42,337 nt of DNA from Phoronis australis (Eukaryota; Phoronida; Phoronidae): the NCBI GenBank assembly GCA_002633005.1, contig NMRA01000189.1, positions 635,169 to 677,505 on the forward strand, in the 5' to 3' direction. Shown here piece after piece: positions 27,880 to 39,423 of this stretch (position 1 is the stretch's first letter; every line of letters starts with the position of its first letter). The notes under the pieces were generated by a model. That model saw only the letters and a program-made list of their open reading frames with translations, ran no database searches and was not told the DNA's origin. The translations under genes were made by a program, and so were the position numbers.

Positions 27880-28190
27880 TATTACTCTGCACGTGTAAGC
27901 GCAGACTCCGCAGAGTACTGTTGTTCCTGGGTTTTCTTCAATTTTATTCTAATTCTTATTCTTATTACACTGCGCGTACAAGCGCAGAGTACTGTTGTTC
28001 CTGGGTTTTCTTCAATTTTATTCTTATTCTTATTCTTATTCTTATTACACTGCGCGTACAAGCGCAGAGTACTGTTGTTCCTGGGTTTTCTTCAATTTTA
28101 TTACTCTGCGCGTGTAAGCGCAGAGTACTGTTGTTCCTGGGTTTTCTTCAATCTTATTCTTCTTCTCATTCTTATTCTTCTTCCGACCAA
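27880..28190. repeat. Tandem array of hairpin units (4 units)
   Basis: Units start near 27885, 27969, 28048 and 28105 (56-87 bp). Each has CTCTGCGCGTGTAAGCGCAGAG (stem ACTCTGCGC / GCGCAGAGT or a shortened form), then TACTGTTGTTCCTGGGTTTT, then a (TTATTC)n tract of varying length. Two more units are at 29206-29335. Confidence 0.85.
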
Positions 28191-29150
28191 CTTTGAGGCT
28201 TAATAACTCTAAATTGGGTGTAGGTACGGTCTTTAAATTCAGCATATGACTTTTGACAGTATATAAATTTTGACTGGTTATATAATCATATTCCATATTG
28301 CACCGGAAGAGGTCGTTTGGTGCAAAGGTCATATAATTATATAATTTTCAAAATACTACTGCTCCTTCAGTTTTAAAGCTATCTTTTTCAAATTCGGTGC
28401 AAAGGTATATGTCAACATGACAATTAGTGCAAACATGGGGTCATTAGGTCCATTTTTCTTCTGAAAATTTGACCTTTTCAATCAGCAAATATTCTGATGT
28501 GTCAACCGTTAGACAACTGTGATTCTCAGCATTAAACACATTTTCCATGGACTTTGCAATAATTCTCCTAAAGATGATTAAAATGCACCGGATAAGGTCA
28601 ATTAGTGCAAAGGTCATGTAACGTTCAAAATGTTATATCTCTTACGTTTTTCAAGGAATTCTTTTCAATTTCAGCACACTGGTGTAAGTCAACATGCCAA
28701 GTGAATACTCTACTTTACTTTGCAATAGGCCTAACCAATCAGAAAAATAGGTCAAAGGTCATTGAGTGCAAACTAAAATTTTGAGCTAGCGACTTCAGAA
28801 TTACGTATCTGTTTACTAAGTGCGATTGAGTTTGAATTCTAAATTTTCAGGTCATTTGGTGCACCCATGGGGTCATTAGGTGCATTTTTCTTCTGAAAGT
28901 TTGACCACTTCATTCAGCTTGTATTCTGAAGTCCTTAAAGTAAAACATCTGTGATTATTACCATTAACCACACTTTTAATCGAGTTAGCAATTACTCCCT
29001 TATCGGGGCTCATAATGCACCGGAAGAGGTCAATTAGTGGAAAAGTCATCAAAAAATTAATATGTAATTTCTCCTACAATTTTAAAAAATTCCTTTTCAT
29101 ATTGGTAAACGGGTTGTTGTCAGTAACTTCCCATAATAATTCCAGTAATA
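28190..29150 (+). repeat. Modular repeat, copy 1
   Basis: Begins CTTCTTCCGACCAACTTTGA right after the hairpin array. Inside, TGCACCGGAAGAGGTC-type modules recur (28302, 28583, 29017) and CATGGGGTCATTAGGT recurs at a 431-bp offset (28435 and 28866). Most of it is repeated at 29336-29815 and 30490-30720. Non-coding. Confidence 0.8.
28749..28761 (+). promoter_or_regulatory. DR1 nuclear-receptor-type site in repeat
   Basis: Perfect AGGTCAAAGGTCA direct repeat with 1-bp spacing, the consensus for HNF4, COUP-TF and RXR dimers. Also present in copy 2 at 29622-29634. Motif match only. Confidence 0.4.
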
Positions 29151-29167
29151 TGCACGCGCAGAGTCCG

Positions 29168-29190
29168 TTATTGTCACGCCGTGACAATAA
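29168..29190. repeat. Near-perfect palindrome in hairpin array
   Basis: TTATTGTCACG, one spacer base, then its exact reverse complement. Confidence 0.9.
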
Positions 29191-29205
29191 TCTTTCTAGT
29201 TACTC

Positions 29206-29817
29206 TGTGCATTTAAGCGCAGAGTTTTACTGTTCTACGGATTTTATCGTCTTATTACTCTATGCGTGTAAGCGCAGAGTACTGTTGTTCCTGGGTTTTT
29301 TTCAATTTTATTCTTCTTATTCTTATTCTTATTCTTCTTCCGACCAACTTTGACGCTTAATAACTCCAAAATGCTTGCAGGTATGTTCTTCAAATTTAAA
29401 ATATGATGTTAGGCAGTATATAAATTTCGATTCATTATATATTCATATTCCATAATGCACCGGAAGAGGTCGTTTGGTGCAAAGGTCATATAATTTTCGA
29501 AATGTTATATCTCTTACGTTTTTCAAGGAATTCTTTTCAATTTCCGCACACTGGTGTAAGTCAACATGCCAAGTGAATATCCTATTTTACTTCGCAATAG
29601 GCCTAACCAATCAGAAAAAATAGGTCAAAGGTCATTGGGTGCAAACTAAAATTTTGAGCTAGAGACTTCAGAATTACGTATCGGTTTACTTAGTGCGATT
29701 GAGTTTGAATTCTAAATTTTCAGGTCATTTGGAGCACCCATGGGGTCGTTAGGTTCATTTTTCTTCTGAAAGTTTGACCACTTCATTCAGCTTGTATTCT
29801 GAAGTGCTTAAAGTCCT
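29206..29817 (+). repeat. Hairpin units plus modular repeat, copy 2 (left part)
   Basis: Two hairpin units, the TTATTC tract, then CCGACCAACTTTGACGCTTA and the same modules as copy 1, but lacking the 28340-28620 part. Homology stops at GTGCTTAAAG (about 29813) and resumes near 30488. Confidence 0.8.
29622..29634 (+). promoter_or_regulatory. DR1 nuclear-receptor-type site in repeat, copy 2
   Basis: Second perfect AGGTCAAAGGTCA, at the equivalent place in the repeat. Confidence 0.4.
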
Positions 29818-30488
29818 TCTCTCACGCGTTGTTAACCCTTATTACATGGTTAGAAGATGTTATAAGGATCCAAGAAGTACCTACCCCATAACTAATACAC
29901 TATCCGTACTCGAAAACAGTTTAAATGAACGCGCCACTCACGATTCGCACCCGAAGAAACACCGCCATTTTGAACTTGCCGCGAACCCGGAAGTACAATT
30001 CATTCAGGAACCCAGGCCGAGAAAACGCCGTCAGTGCGACTNNNNNNNNNNNNNNNNNNNNNNNNNNNNNNNNNNNNNNNNNNNNAAACACCAATGCTAT
30101 TTTAACATACTAAGTACGCGTAACATTCCAAAAAAATCAACGACCACTAACTACAAACTATAAATACACTACATATGCAAACGAATCACGATATATTACT
30201 AATAAAACAAAATAATGAAGACTTTTCGAGCAAGCCAAAGCACATTCAGTTACAAGGAAAAAATGGCGACGTTCAGGACAAGTTCCTGAACTGATGAGCC
30301 AGAAATGTGGGTACGGAAATAACCGATAACAACCGGTAATCATACACTCAGAGAGAAGGGTCAAATACTGTTAAAAAATCGCTTTTGGCAAGAAAGGCGA
30401 AAAGAATATAAAGAAAGGGTGTCAAAAATAAGAATTTAAGTAATAAGTATTTTCGGATACTGGAACCACATGGGCAGTTTGCAAGGAC
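29814..30488. mobile_element. Insertion inside modular repeat copy 2, with assembly gap
   Basis: About 670 bp absent from copy 1 (compare 28930-28945). Junctions read CTTAAAG|TCCTT and AAGGA|CTTTAAGG, i.e. a likely CTTAAAG-type target duplication with short TCCTT/AAGGA inverted ends. Contents not recognised; the 44-N gap lies inside. Confidence 0.6.
30042..30085. other. Assembly gap (44 N)
   Basis: Run of N within the insertion; true length unknown. Confidence 1.
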
Positions 30489-30720
30489 TTTAAGGTAAAA
30501 CATCTGTTATTTTTAGCATTAACCACACTTTTAATCGAGTTAACAATTACTCCCTCATCGGGGCTCATAATGCACCGGAAGAGGTCAATTAGTGGAAAGG
30601 TCATCAAAATACTAAAATGTAATTTCTCCTACATTTTTAAAGAATTCCTTTTCATGTGTAAACGGGTTGCTGTCAGTAACTTCCCAAAAAAATTCCAGTA
30701 ATACGCACGCGCAGTCTTTC
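30489..30720 (+). repeat. Modular repeat copy 2, right part
   Basis: Matches 28935-29160: TTAACCACACTTTTAATCGA, ATGCACCGGAAGAGGTCAAT and ACGCACGCGCAG at its end. Confidence 0.85.
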
Positions 30721-31440
30721 TAGTGTTCAATGTTGCTCTGCTTTACTTTGCTAGCAGCCGTACTTGACTTTTAGCATTTCTGACATGAAAGTGCTTATTT
30801 TTTCTTAAAATCCTTAGTTGTCTTTAAGTGCTGAAATTTGTAGGGTTCTCTAGTCTAATATTCAATGTGAGGCCGAGCAGTGAACTCACAGTTCGTTATA
30901 GCTGCAAACATCAGACCACCTCATGAAGTTTTCACATAGGGTAAGTTTCAACTACCAAATGGCCAAAGCAACGTTTTTGACACATCAGTGTGTCAGGATT
31001 AGGTCCAACAAAGGCAACATTAAACAAGGAAGTCGGAAGGAAGTTGAACACATTGCTTAGGAACTGGAAGGGCAAATACGCTGGCCAAGGAAGTAGTTTA
31101 TGACACCAGAACATGGCTTGTAGGCAGTTAATAGTCAGACATATGGATCCTGACTTAACTAAGTGAAATACCTCTAAACAGTCTAAACAGATTTCAAACT
31201 AATTGATTAATCTAACGAGTAACGTCCACGTGATGTGACAAGGCGACGTTAAATCTAAGCAATCAACTGTGTGTGTGTCATGCAACTACAAGTGACATTA
31301 CTCTATCTAAAGCGGGACAATCTCAAAGACCACGCATACGCATTTTGTCAAGGGAAATTCCCTTTCATTACTTACTTTCGAATGTTATTACTGAGTAGAA
31401 AATGTTGCGACTAAATAGTTGGCATTACACCGGATATTCA

Positions 31441-32102
31441 TAGGTGGCACTGAACTGTTAGGCTGCGGCCGCGGCCAACATTGCAGTGCCAAAATATTAA
31501 AATTTTGGAGTAGGCCAAGTTTGGGGGCATTTTGTCAGTGAATGTGGTTATTTGTATTTGTGAACATGCTGAGAATGAAAAAAGGCCACTTTCTCGGCTG
31601 TAGCTACATTCTTCTTCAAGATGGTGGCCCCCTGTTTGTGTGCATTGGTGTGTAACTGTGTAAGCAACTGAGAACTTGGTCGCGATTTCAGGTAGCCCTC
31701 AAACAAGCCAGATTTGCAAAAAAAATAGATGGTTGACAGTACTTTTGAACCACATTTTTGGAATTGGTATGAAATTGACGTTCGGAATCTAATGTTGGCT
31801 TTAGTCGAACATCGGCAGGGAAGTGGTGGTTTTGGGGTGAAAAGTGCCGATTTTGCATTTTTTTGCCCTTATTTTTCTTAGTCTGGCTTGGTTTCCACTT
31901 TGAGTGAAAGGGTCAAAAGTAAAAGAGAGAATAAAGTTTCTGTGCTCATATGTAGAGCTTGTGATGTGAAATGACTCAAAACTTTTCTTTATTTGCCTGC
32001 AGTTTTTGACAGAGTGAAGAAAGGGTGAAGATTAGAATCAGAAGAGTCCATTGACGTGTATTCTGACAGGCAAACCCCTGAGAGAACTGTTCAGTGCCTC
32101 CA
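31441..32102 (+). mobile_element. MITE with TIRs, full-length copy
   Basis: About 660 bp; ends TAGGTGGCACTGAACTGTTA and (reverse complement) GGAGGCACTGAACAGTTCTC. Flanks GATATTCA and CATATTCG look like an 8-bp target duplication with two changes, fitting a hAT-type MITE. Contains TGCGGCCGCGGCC. A diverged inverted partial copy is at 19020-19459. Confidence 0.7.
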
Positions 32103-32210
32103 TATTCGTGTGACGTTACTAGATAGTTGTTCTCGCTTTCACAAGGTGCGCTAGTGAAGGATACCGATTTTTAGTGGTGAAAAACGTAAAAATAAGCTTC
32201 CAGAGGACCC

Positions 32211-32315
32211 TCGCTGGTTCCCTGCGTCATTGCGTGCTGCTAGATGGTAGCCATAGACATTTGATGTCTATGATGGTAGCCAGCTGTGCTGGCTAGGCAC
32301 ATAGGGAACCAGCGA
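32211..32315. repeat. Small foldback element
   Basis: Perfect 12-bp ends TCGCTGGTTCCC and GGGAACCAGCGA enclose nested inverted pairs (TAGACATTTGATGTCTA; GGTAGCCAG near its complement). Confidence 0.75.
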
Positions 32316-32349
32316 GACGGCGGGCCTTCTGAGATTTTCAAATGCAGAC

Positions 32350-33845
32350 TCCGGCTTCTCATAATTTAATCAATTAGTCATCGCTGGTTATCAGCGAGTG
32401 AATTAGTTTTTCCCTATTCGGAAGTGACGTTTAGGGGGTATGGAATTTCCCAACATTTTGTCTCTGCGTTCGAGTTTACAGTGAGGATGTGTTCTACTGT
32501 TGTTTCCGTGCTGTTTCTCATAAATGTCATCGCCACTTCCCGTTGACGAGTATTCTACGACAAGCTAGGTTGTTACAGAATTCGTTGACGGCAGGTAGTA
32601 AATACGAATTTTGGATGTTGTAGTATGTCGTCTTGGAGAAAAAAATTGCTTTTACCGAATTCCACTCATGCAGTGTCTTCACCGACTGAAAGGTTTCCAG
32701 TAAACGCGGGAGCACGCCACTACCCGGGATATGGTAAAGTGGACCTCGGCATCCCAAGCGATGGAGGAACAACTTCCCATTTGCCCGAGTGTTCCGCGAC
32801 GCACTCCCACTGGATGGTGACCTGAGCAACCAGGCAGCCTATATCCCACCGTGTGACTCCCACGCCACTCACCTGGCACCGTCTAAATAGCTCCATTCTT
32901 TAGTTAAAACCACAATAAACTTTTCAAACTTTGGCTCACCGGCCTGTTCACTAGGTAACGAGCTGGGCCTGTATTCATTCCCTTACTGAACATCAGCTGC
33001 AGGTTTGCTTACCCGACGATTTCTGGGCTGAAGACAGCAGCAGTACTGAGGCGAATCACTTCTAGTTCCCGGAATTGTACACTCTTGGTATATTTGGAGG
33101 CACAAGTGACACTAGTAGCTGAAGTGCCTCGAGTCCGCTGTAGAGGCCACAGCTGGTAAGGGTTCTTGCTATAAAAATTCACTTTTTAGAGGTGGCGTAG
33201 GGGCACTGCCGGGAATCAACAGCGATGGTATGGCACCCTTCTTCATGGGTTGTTTTTTGCAGTAACCCTCATCACTTCCACGTAAATGTCTCGTAATCCG
33301 ACGGCCTACTCGGTAATTCTGTAGAGCTTTTGGACCACCACGGCGTTAGTTTTTAACTTGTTGGTGTTATCCAGATAGTCACATATTTATTTTTTGAATT
33401 TCTTGTACCCGTTACTGTATTTATTATTGTAATTACGTATATTATCAATTAAGCTAATAATAATAACAATATTAATGACAATAATAATAATGCGTTGCAT
33501 GGACGGGTAACACTGCCTTCTTCACACGTTAACGAATCAAGTACGTAAAGCGATGTAATGGCATACCCAAAGTGTGGTGAGACAATAATGAGTACATCCC
33601 AGTATGCAGCAATCGTGCAGCATGTTGACTGTCTCGTAAACAAAGGCAAACGACCACCGAACTTATCACTACCGAGGTAAAGCAATGACTAACTCGACGG
33701 CTCACAGTCAGACGTTATGAAAACTAAATGGCGGGAAAGTTCTAAACTCCCCAAAACATCACTTTTGGAATAGGGCATGACTAATTGATTAAATTAAGGG
33801 AAGCAGTAATTAACTGAAAACATGTCTGGGATTATCGCTTCATTT
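32350..33845. mobile_element. Second, decayed THAP-transposon copy (opposite orientation)
   Basis: Ends and interior match 25677-26995 reversed: TTCGGAAGTGACGTTTAGGG near 32418, TTTTGGAATAGGGCATG near 33764, and the shared internal words TGCCGGGAATCAACAGC and AATAAACTT. On the plus strand LPLDGDLSNQAAYIPPCDS parallels LPVDGDLSTKTAYIPPCDS on the minus strand of copy 1. No catalytic domain and many disruptions. Confidence 0.7.
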
Positions 33846-36684
33846 TGATCATCAAGCAAGGTACTGTTCCTGATAACCAGCAATTTTCCGGCAAAATTAG
33901 TCACCAAATCCGACAATTTCATTAGTTATTTTTTCACTTTTTGTCACGACATGGACCTTTAGCCATGGCTCGATAGCATCTGATAACTTTTCAATTCCAG
34001 TCTTAGAACAACTTTTTACAACCTACCAAGCTACATGCCGCTTGGACAGCAAGACATCTTTGTGTGTTAAATCATGTTACTGCATTTTACAGTGGCATTT
34101 GGTTTCTGAGTGTCTTTGTATAAATGAAAAGTTTAAGCCTTAATAATATGTGTTTACGGAATTTTTGAAAAACTGCTCCTAGCTAAATGTGTGTGCGTGC
34201 ATAAATCATTAGCCTTTTCAGCTGTTTCTGCAGTGATTCAGGTGTCCTACATGTATGTTTACCTGTTGGCCCTTTGTTAATTCATTTCTGGTCATTGAAG
34301 TGTTGTCTGAAGTAGTTACCTATACCTGTGCATTAAATTTTTGTTGCTGACAGTGTACATTTTACGCTCTAGGCGGACAATCCCACTTTTTGAAATTTCC
34401 CGCCATCCCGCCGCACCATCAACATGTGCCGCTTTTGTATACGGGGCGAAATTGATACATTATCCAATTGTAATTTCCCACGTGATATAGCTTTGTTTTC
34501 TTTGTTGGATTGATAATAAATTAGAAATTGGAAATTGGGACGTCTACTGGGTTTTTGAGGCACCCGCAATTTCCCATTTGACTTAGATGTTATGTCTCCA
34601 GTTCGACAAAAACGCTTTCAGGACGTTTAGTGTGTCAGCGAACATTTCACCCTTGCGTTTTGGCTAAGACCTAGATGGCTGATTTTTTATCCTGTTGTCT
34701 CGTAACTCAAATTCTTTGTTCCGTTTTCTCATTCTCGAATGTTCATAACTATGTAATTGGTGTTCAAAATAACATTGTCTCTTTGTCAAGAACATTTTTG
34801 TAGACCACTGTCTTTAGGAATATAACAGCTGGGAAAATGTGCTCCAATGTCTCTTGTTTACCATAACACACGCGGCAGCAGCATGTCTCCGATCACTCAC
34901 TAATTTTTAATATCTGAAACAATGAGTTTATTTATAAACGATTGTGGAAAGTTTTATACTGCAATCTATGTACTGATGTATCCACAGCACATTTCAAAAG
35001 TACAAAATATGTGTTTGCTCGTTTTTTATCTGTCAGAAAGCCTTTACCTTCAAATTTAGGAGTAATTAGTGTAAAACATTTTGTGTAAATGGCACTGCTT
35101 CCTGAAGTTTTACTGTCGGAGGAACTGTATCAAAAGGTACTAAAGGTCCAGTTGCTACATAAAGATGTATAATTTTGGATGAATGGAGTTATTTATTCAC
35201 TGAGGAACTGTGAGGGATCCATATTCTAAATTCTTTGTATTGATAATCTTTTAAATCATTGAAATTATTTCCCAGCTGGTTTAATTAGTCATATGTAACC
35301 TCACTGGTTCATTTCCGTTTTTATGTTATTATTACACCCTGTTATTTCGCGGGTTCATCACCGCCACTCCTTGCGAAAGAGGCACTTAACTGGTCAGGAT
35401 GTCTACAAAGGATCCATTTTTGCGTATTTTGTGATTCGTAAATTTTGAGGGGTTGACAGACTTTTTTAAGTTTTAATTCAATGAATAAGCGATTTGTAAA
35501 GTTTTTAACTCGTATCATACAAAGAATTATTTTAGTTACTGGGGAAAAATGTACAAAAGGGCGACTTTCATGGAAGTTTCCTACAACGGAAATGGGTCAC
35601 TTTTAATTGTCGCTCTATCATTCTAAGACTCTCTAAACGCGGGTGTAGCCCACTTTAGCGGTAGCATAGTATTTCCCTAAGAACTAAGAATGCAGTAAAA
35701 GTGCAAGCACGAGTGGCGTCAAACTTGAGGTTGTTGCAACGATTCTACCAAGAGTCCCCTTATTCGGACAATCCCGAATCTTGACTCTTGCGGCAGATAC
35801 TCCCACTTTGAAACCAAATTTAAAGCATTTTGTCGCGTTTTCGTTTTCGTTAAAACCAAACATCATTTCAAGACTTCAGCTATCCTTAACGTCCCTGCGT
35901 CCGACGTGTTTGGCCTAATTTTGATTTAGTACGGAACAAGAGGGTGCTAAACTAATCCAGTGGATTAAGTGCCTGTATTTCTTCTAAGGGGACGCTTTTA
36001 ATCATTTTTTTATTTGAAGAAAGTACTGCATTGTCATGGACTGTATTTTAATGACAATATTCAATTTGGAAATGAACTTGTTTCGGAAATTTAATATTAG
36101 AAAATAAAAAGTTCGATTTACTAAAAAACACTGAAAAACGTGTAAGGAAGTAGGCAGTTTCATTTTCATAGGCAGTTTCATTTTCAACAATTATTGCTTT
36201 TCGGTTAAATTCGATATTTGCCAAATCCAGCAAAACGCATTGAACGAGTTAATTGCATTCAAAATGGCGTAGTCCGGTCTCAAATTCTGGGACTTTTTTC
36301 GTTACAATTTCCCTAATGCTTTGTGTCAATTAATTACAGTTGTGTCAATGGAGATAAAAAACAGCAACACATTTAAGTTTCTTTAATAAAGTACCAAAAG
36401 TGTCCAGATACCGCTATTCGACTTATAAGTGCGATAATATCGATTGTTGAATCCCGATACGGTATACAACTTCAGTTCGATTATTGTTACATTTTTTTAC
36501 GTATAAAAAATACTGCTGTTTCTTGTTACTAGATGGTAAGTCATGACGTGGACCGTTTGTGTAGGGGAATGGCAAGCAAACGATTCAGTTTTGAAGAACA
36601 AAAATTCCTTGGGCAATACTACTGGAAACTAAAATCATGAAGAAAGTGCAAAGACAACCTTTCCAGTTAAATGACATTTTATTT
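33846..36684. other. AT-rich DNA, nothing recognised
   Basis: 2.8 kb. No exon-like reading frame with a recognisable domain, no tandem repeat of note. Confidence 0.5.
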
Positions 36685-36729
36685 ATTTAAGGACGTAGAC
36701 TTCTTTTTCGAAGTACGTCTTGTGAATTT

Positions 36730-37065
36730 AAACCACTAATTTAAACCCTAAGTCAATAAACGATTTATTGTCATTTGATATGAGAACATTTTGGAGCACT
36801 TTGTGGAGCTGTCCGACATTCATCAATATTCTTGAGACTTACTTCAGATAAGCAAAAATCTTTTAGTGTACTTAGCTATTTGGAGATCTGATGATAGATC
36901 GAATTTTCCCAATGTCAGCCGGCAACTAAGTTCATTGAAGCATCGTCATTTCTTGCAAGATTAGATTCTAATTGTCAAAAAATCATCTCTCAATCAGTCG
37001 ATTTTCGTAGATTAATAAAGATGTAAATCAGAAATCAACAATCGATTCCATGACCAATACATTTA
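36730..37065 (+). repeat. Diverged direct repeat, copy 1
   Basis: Shares ATTTATTGTCATTTG, CAAAAATC/GTCTTA and GATTTTCGTAGAT with 37240-37545, about 500 bp downstream; divergence is high. Confidence 0.65.
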
Positions 37066-37239
37066 CCTTGATTTAATGACTTAATTCCTTTTTGACCCCA
37101 GGGGCGTATCCAGGATTTTTAGTTAGGGGGGTAGGGATGGAGGGGTCTCGAATTTTTGGGTTTGCGGACCTTTTGACCAAAAAAAACGGTAAACGGGGTT
37201 TGTTCAGGCCCTATGCATTGTTTATTCNACTGAATCCCG

Positions 37240-37545
37240 TTTGTTAGTTGAAACAACAAATGTTGTACCTAAGTTAAAATGTAATGCATTTATTGTCATT
37301 TGCATTGTGAGTATATTTTTGGTCACTGTCCGAATTTCATCCTGTCCTTGAGAGTTATTTTGATAGGCAAAAATGGTCTTAACTGTACTTTTCTATTTGG
37401 TGGGCTGCAAATAAATTCACTGAAACATCATCAATTCTTACTAGATAAGCTTCTGATAGTCAAAAATCATTTACGAATCTGACGATTTTCGTAGATACAT
37501 AAACATGTAAATCAGAAACCAACGAATTCATTTATCAAAACGGAA
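37240..37545 (+). repeat. Diverged direct repeat, copy 2
   Basis: Partner of 36730-37065. The spacer holds AGGGGCGTATCCAGGATTTTT (37101-37120 region) with a G-rich run, a motif common at ends of invertebrate DNA transposons, and a single N at 37228. Confidence 0.65.
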
Positions 37546-38649
37546 TGTAATAAGCAGTTTCCACAGGCATGCTCGCAGATTTTTGACGGGTGACCGGGGA
37601 ACATGGGAGATGGGGCATTCGTATTAAGATGTATTTTGCTTATTTCAGAGGCACCTACAACGGTTCACGATTTAAACTCAAAAAAACGCTGAAACCTTTG
37701 TTTATGATTGCGAGTACTTTGAGTACCCCCGTTCGACATGTACGTGGTCATCACTAATCGTAGCACCGACAGTCTTTTCGATATGTTCCAATTCCTTAAA
37801 GTAACGATCTTCAAAAAAATACAATTCTTGTGATACTATGGGAAAAAGCAACATTATTTTATAACTAACCATCGAAAATAGTCCTTTTGTGTAATTAACA
37901 AATAGTGGTCTTGCACGTTCTTCAAAATTCCACCTTTTCGATAGCGATGAATCGTATTGTATTTTTCACATTTTTGGTTGTTTGGGTCGAATGTCTTGAT
38001 ACTGCTGTGCTGTGCACGAATGTTTTGTGTTTTTGATAAATTTGGAATCTCAAGATTCCCTCGTGAATACTTGGCAGTGTTGGATTTACATGTATAGAGG
38101 GACAAAGGGATAATTCCCCCGAACCGCCCCACCGAGAGATGGTCCCTTCCAAAATGGGACACCTTAAGATGAAAGGCTAAACATTATTATGCTTCGAAAG
38201 AGTGTCAGTTCATTCCATCGTCGTGTGACCCTGCCAGAAGTGGCCTTCCTCAACATGAAAGCCGGTTGTAGGATTTGACAAAAAACACGAAAATAGAGGT
38301 AATCGATTTCAACATTGGCCCCTCTCTCCTGAGCGGCCCCTTTAGAATTTGCCAATAAAAACACGAAAAGGGTGGCCACTTGAATGTCATAAATGGCCCC
38401 CTTCTAGGGCTGAGCCCCTAGATATAAAAAGATCTATATTTTTCTCAAGTGATGTTGCAGTTTCGAGAAAAAAATAGAGCAACAGTTGTTTCCGTTATCC
38501 CTTGCAGGAGAGGCACTCTGTTGAAGAATATAGTTTTGCATTCGCAAAATTGTCTTTAAAACCGGTTCCTCTGAAAATTTAAACTTTTCTATTTTGGTCC
38601 AAAGTCACGATTTTATAGGCAGATTTTGATAAATAATGAAATAAGTAAC
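37546..38649. other. AT-rich DNA, nothing recognised
   Basis: No defensible feature in this 1.1 kb. Confidence 0.5.
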
Positions 38650-38940
38650 ATCAATACCGCTTAAGTTTAAGAATATCTGTGCAAGCTTTAAAAGCGTCAT
38701 CTCCTACTCAAGTCTAAAATTAAGCACAAGGTTAGTGTAAGTATCATAAACCCCGCTTGTAGTGAATTTAAGCATATCTTTACAAATATTCTGAAGTCAA
38801 CATCTCCTACTAGTGTCACTCACATAAATCCTGCTTAAATTTTAGAATAACTGTACAAGTTTAAAATCGCCATTTCCTAGTCTGGCTTAATATTAAGCGC
38901 AAGTGTAACATAAATCCCGCTTAAACTTAAGAATAGTTTT
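38650..38940. repeat. Imperfect ~80-95-bp tandem repeat
   Basis: Three units plus a partial one start near 38654, 38748, 38826 and 38912, each with TAAA(T/C)CC(C/T)GCTT, a TTTAAG/AATA(T/A)CT word and CATCTCCTA(C/G)T. Confidence 0.7.
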
Positions 38941-39311
38941 CCTTGTCAGATCACTATAAGAACGTCCAACGTAATGCCGATATATCATTTGTGCTGATCA
39001 CTAAGACATGACATGGGATTTAGCATGGCAAATACTTTTCATGAAACGTAAACCCGGTCGACTCAGAAGAGAGTGGGAAATAGCTGATTGCAGTAGTGGC
39101 TCAGGTTTGATTTTAAAAACAATGCTATAATTGACACATGCGAAAAGTAACTTTTAGTGAACTAGAGTAAAACTATACCTACTGATCACACGTGGAGCCC
39201 GATGATTCGACATTAGACAAAGAACGACTGACAACAAAGAATATCGCTGTAGCGCCGCAATTCTTTGTTGCCAGTGGTTCTTTGTTTGACATCTATCGGT
39301 TTTATTTCCCC

Positions 39312-39423
39312 CAGTGGCGGATCTAGGATATCGCAAGGGGGGGCCAACATTTTGTCCACGATTGTAGATGCGCATAGCACCGAATGGGGGGATGTCGGGA
39401 GGGCCCCCCTAAATCCGCCTATG
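39312..39423. mobile_element. hAT-like MITE
   Basis: 112 bp with ends CAGTGGCGGATCTAGG and reverse-complement CATAGGCGGATTTAGG, inner G-runs (GGGGGGGCC / GGCCCCCC). Same terminal type as 18023-18181. Confidence 0.65.

Noticed and set aside
27813-28332. Serine/tyrosine-rich ORFs on both strands
   Set aside because: Translations of the hairpin units and TTATTC tracts.
29774-30163. 129-residue plus-strand ORF
   Set aside because: Runs through the 44-N gap and through the junction of a repeat and an insertion.
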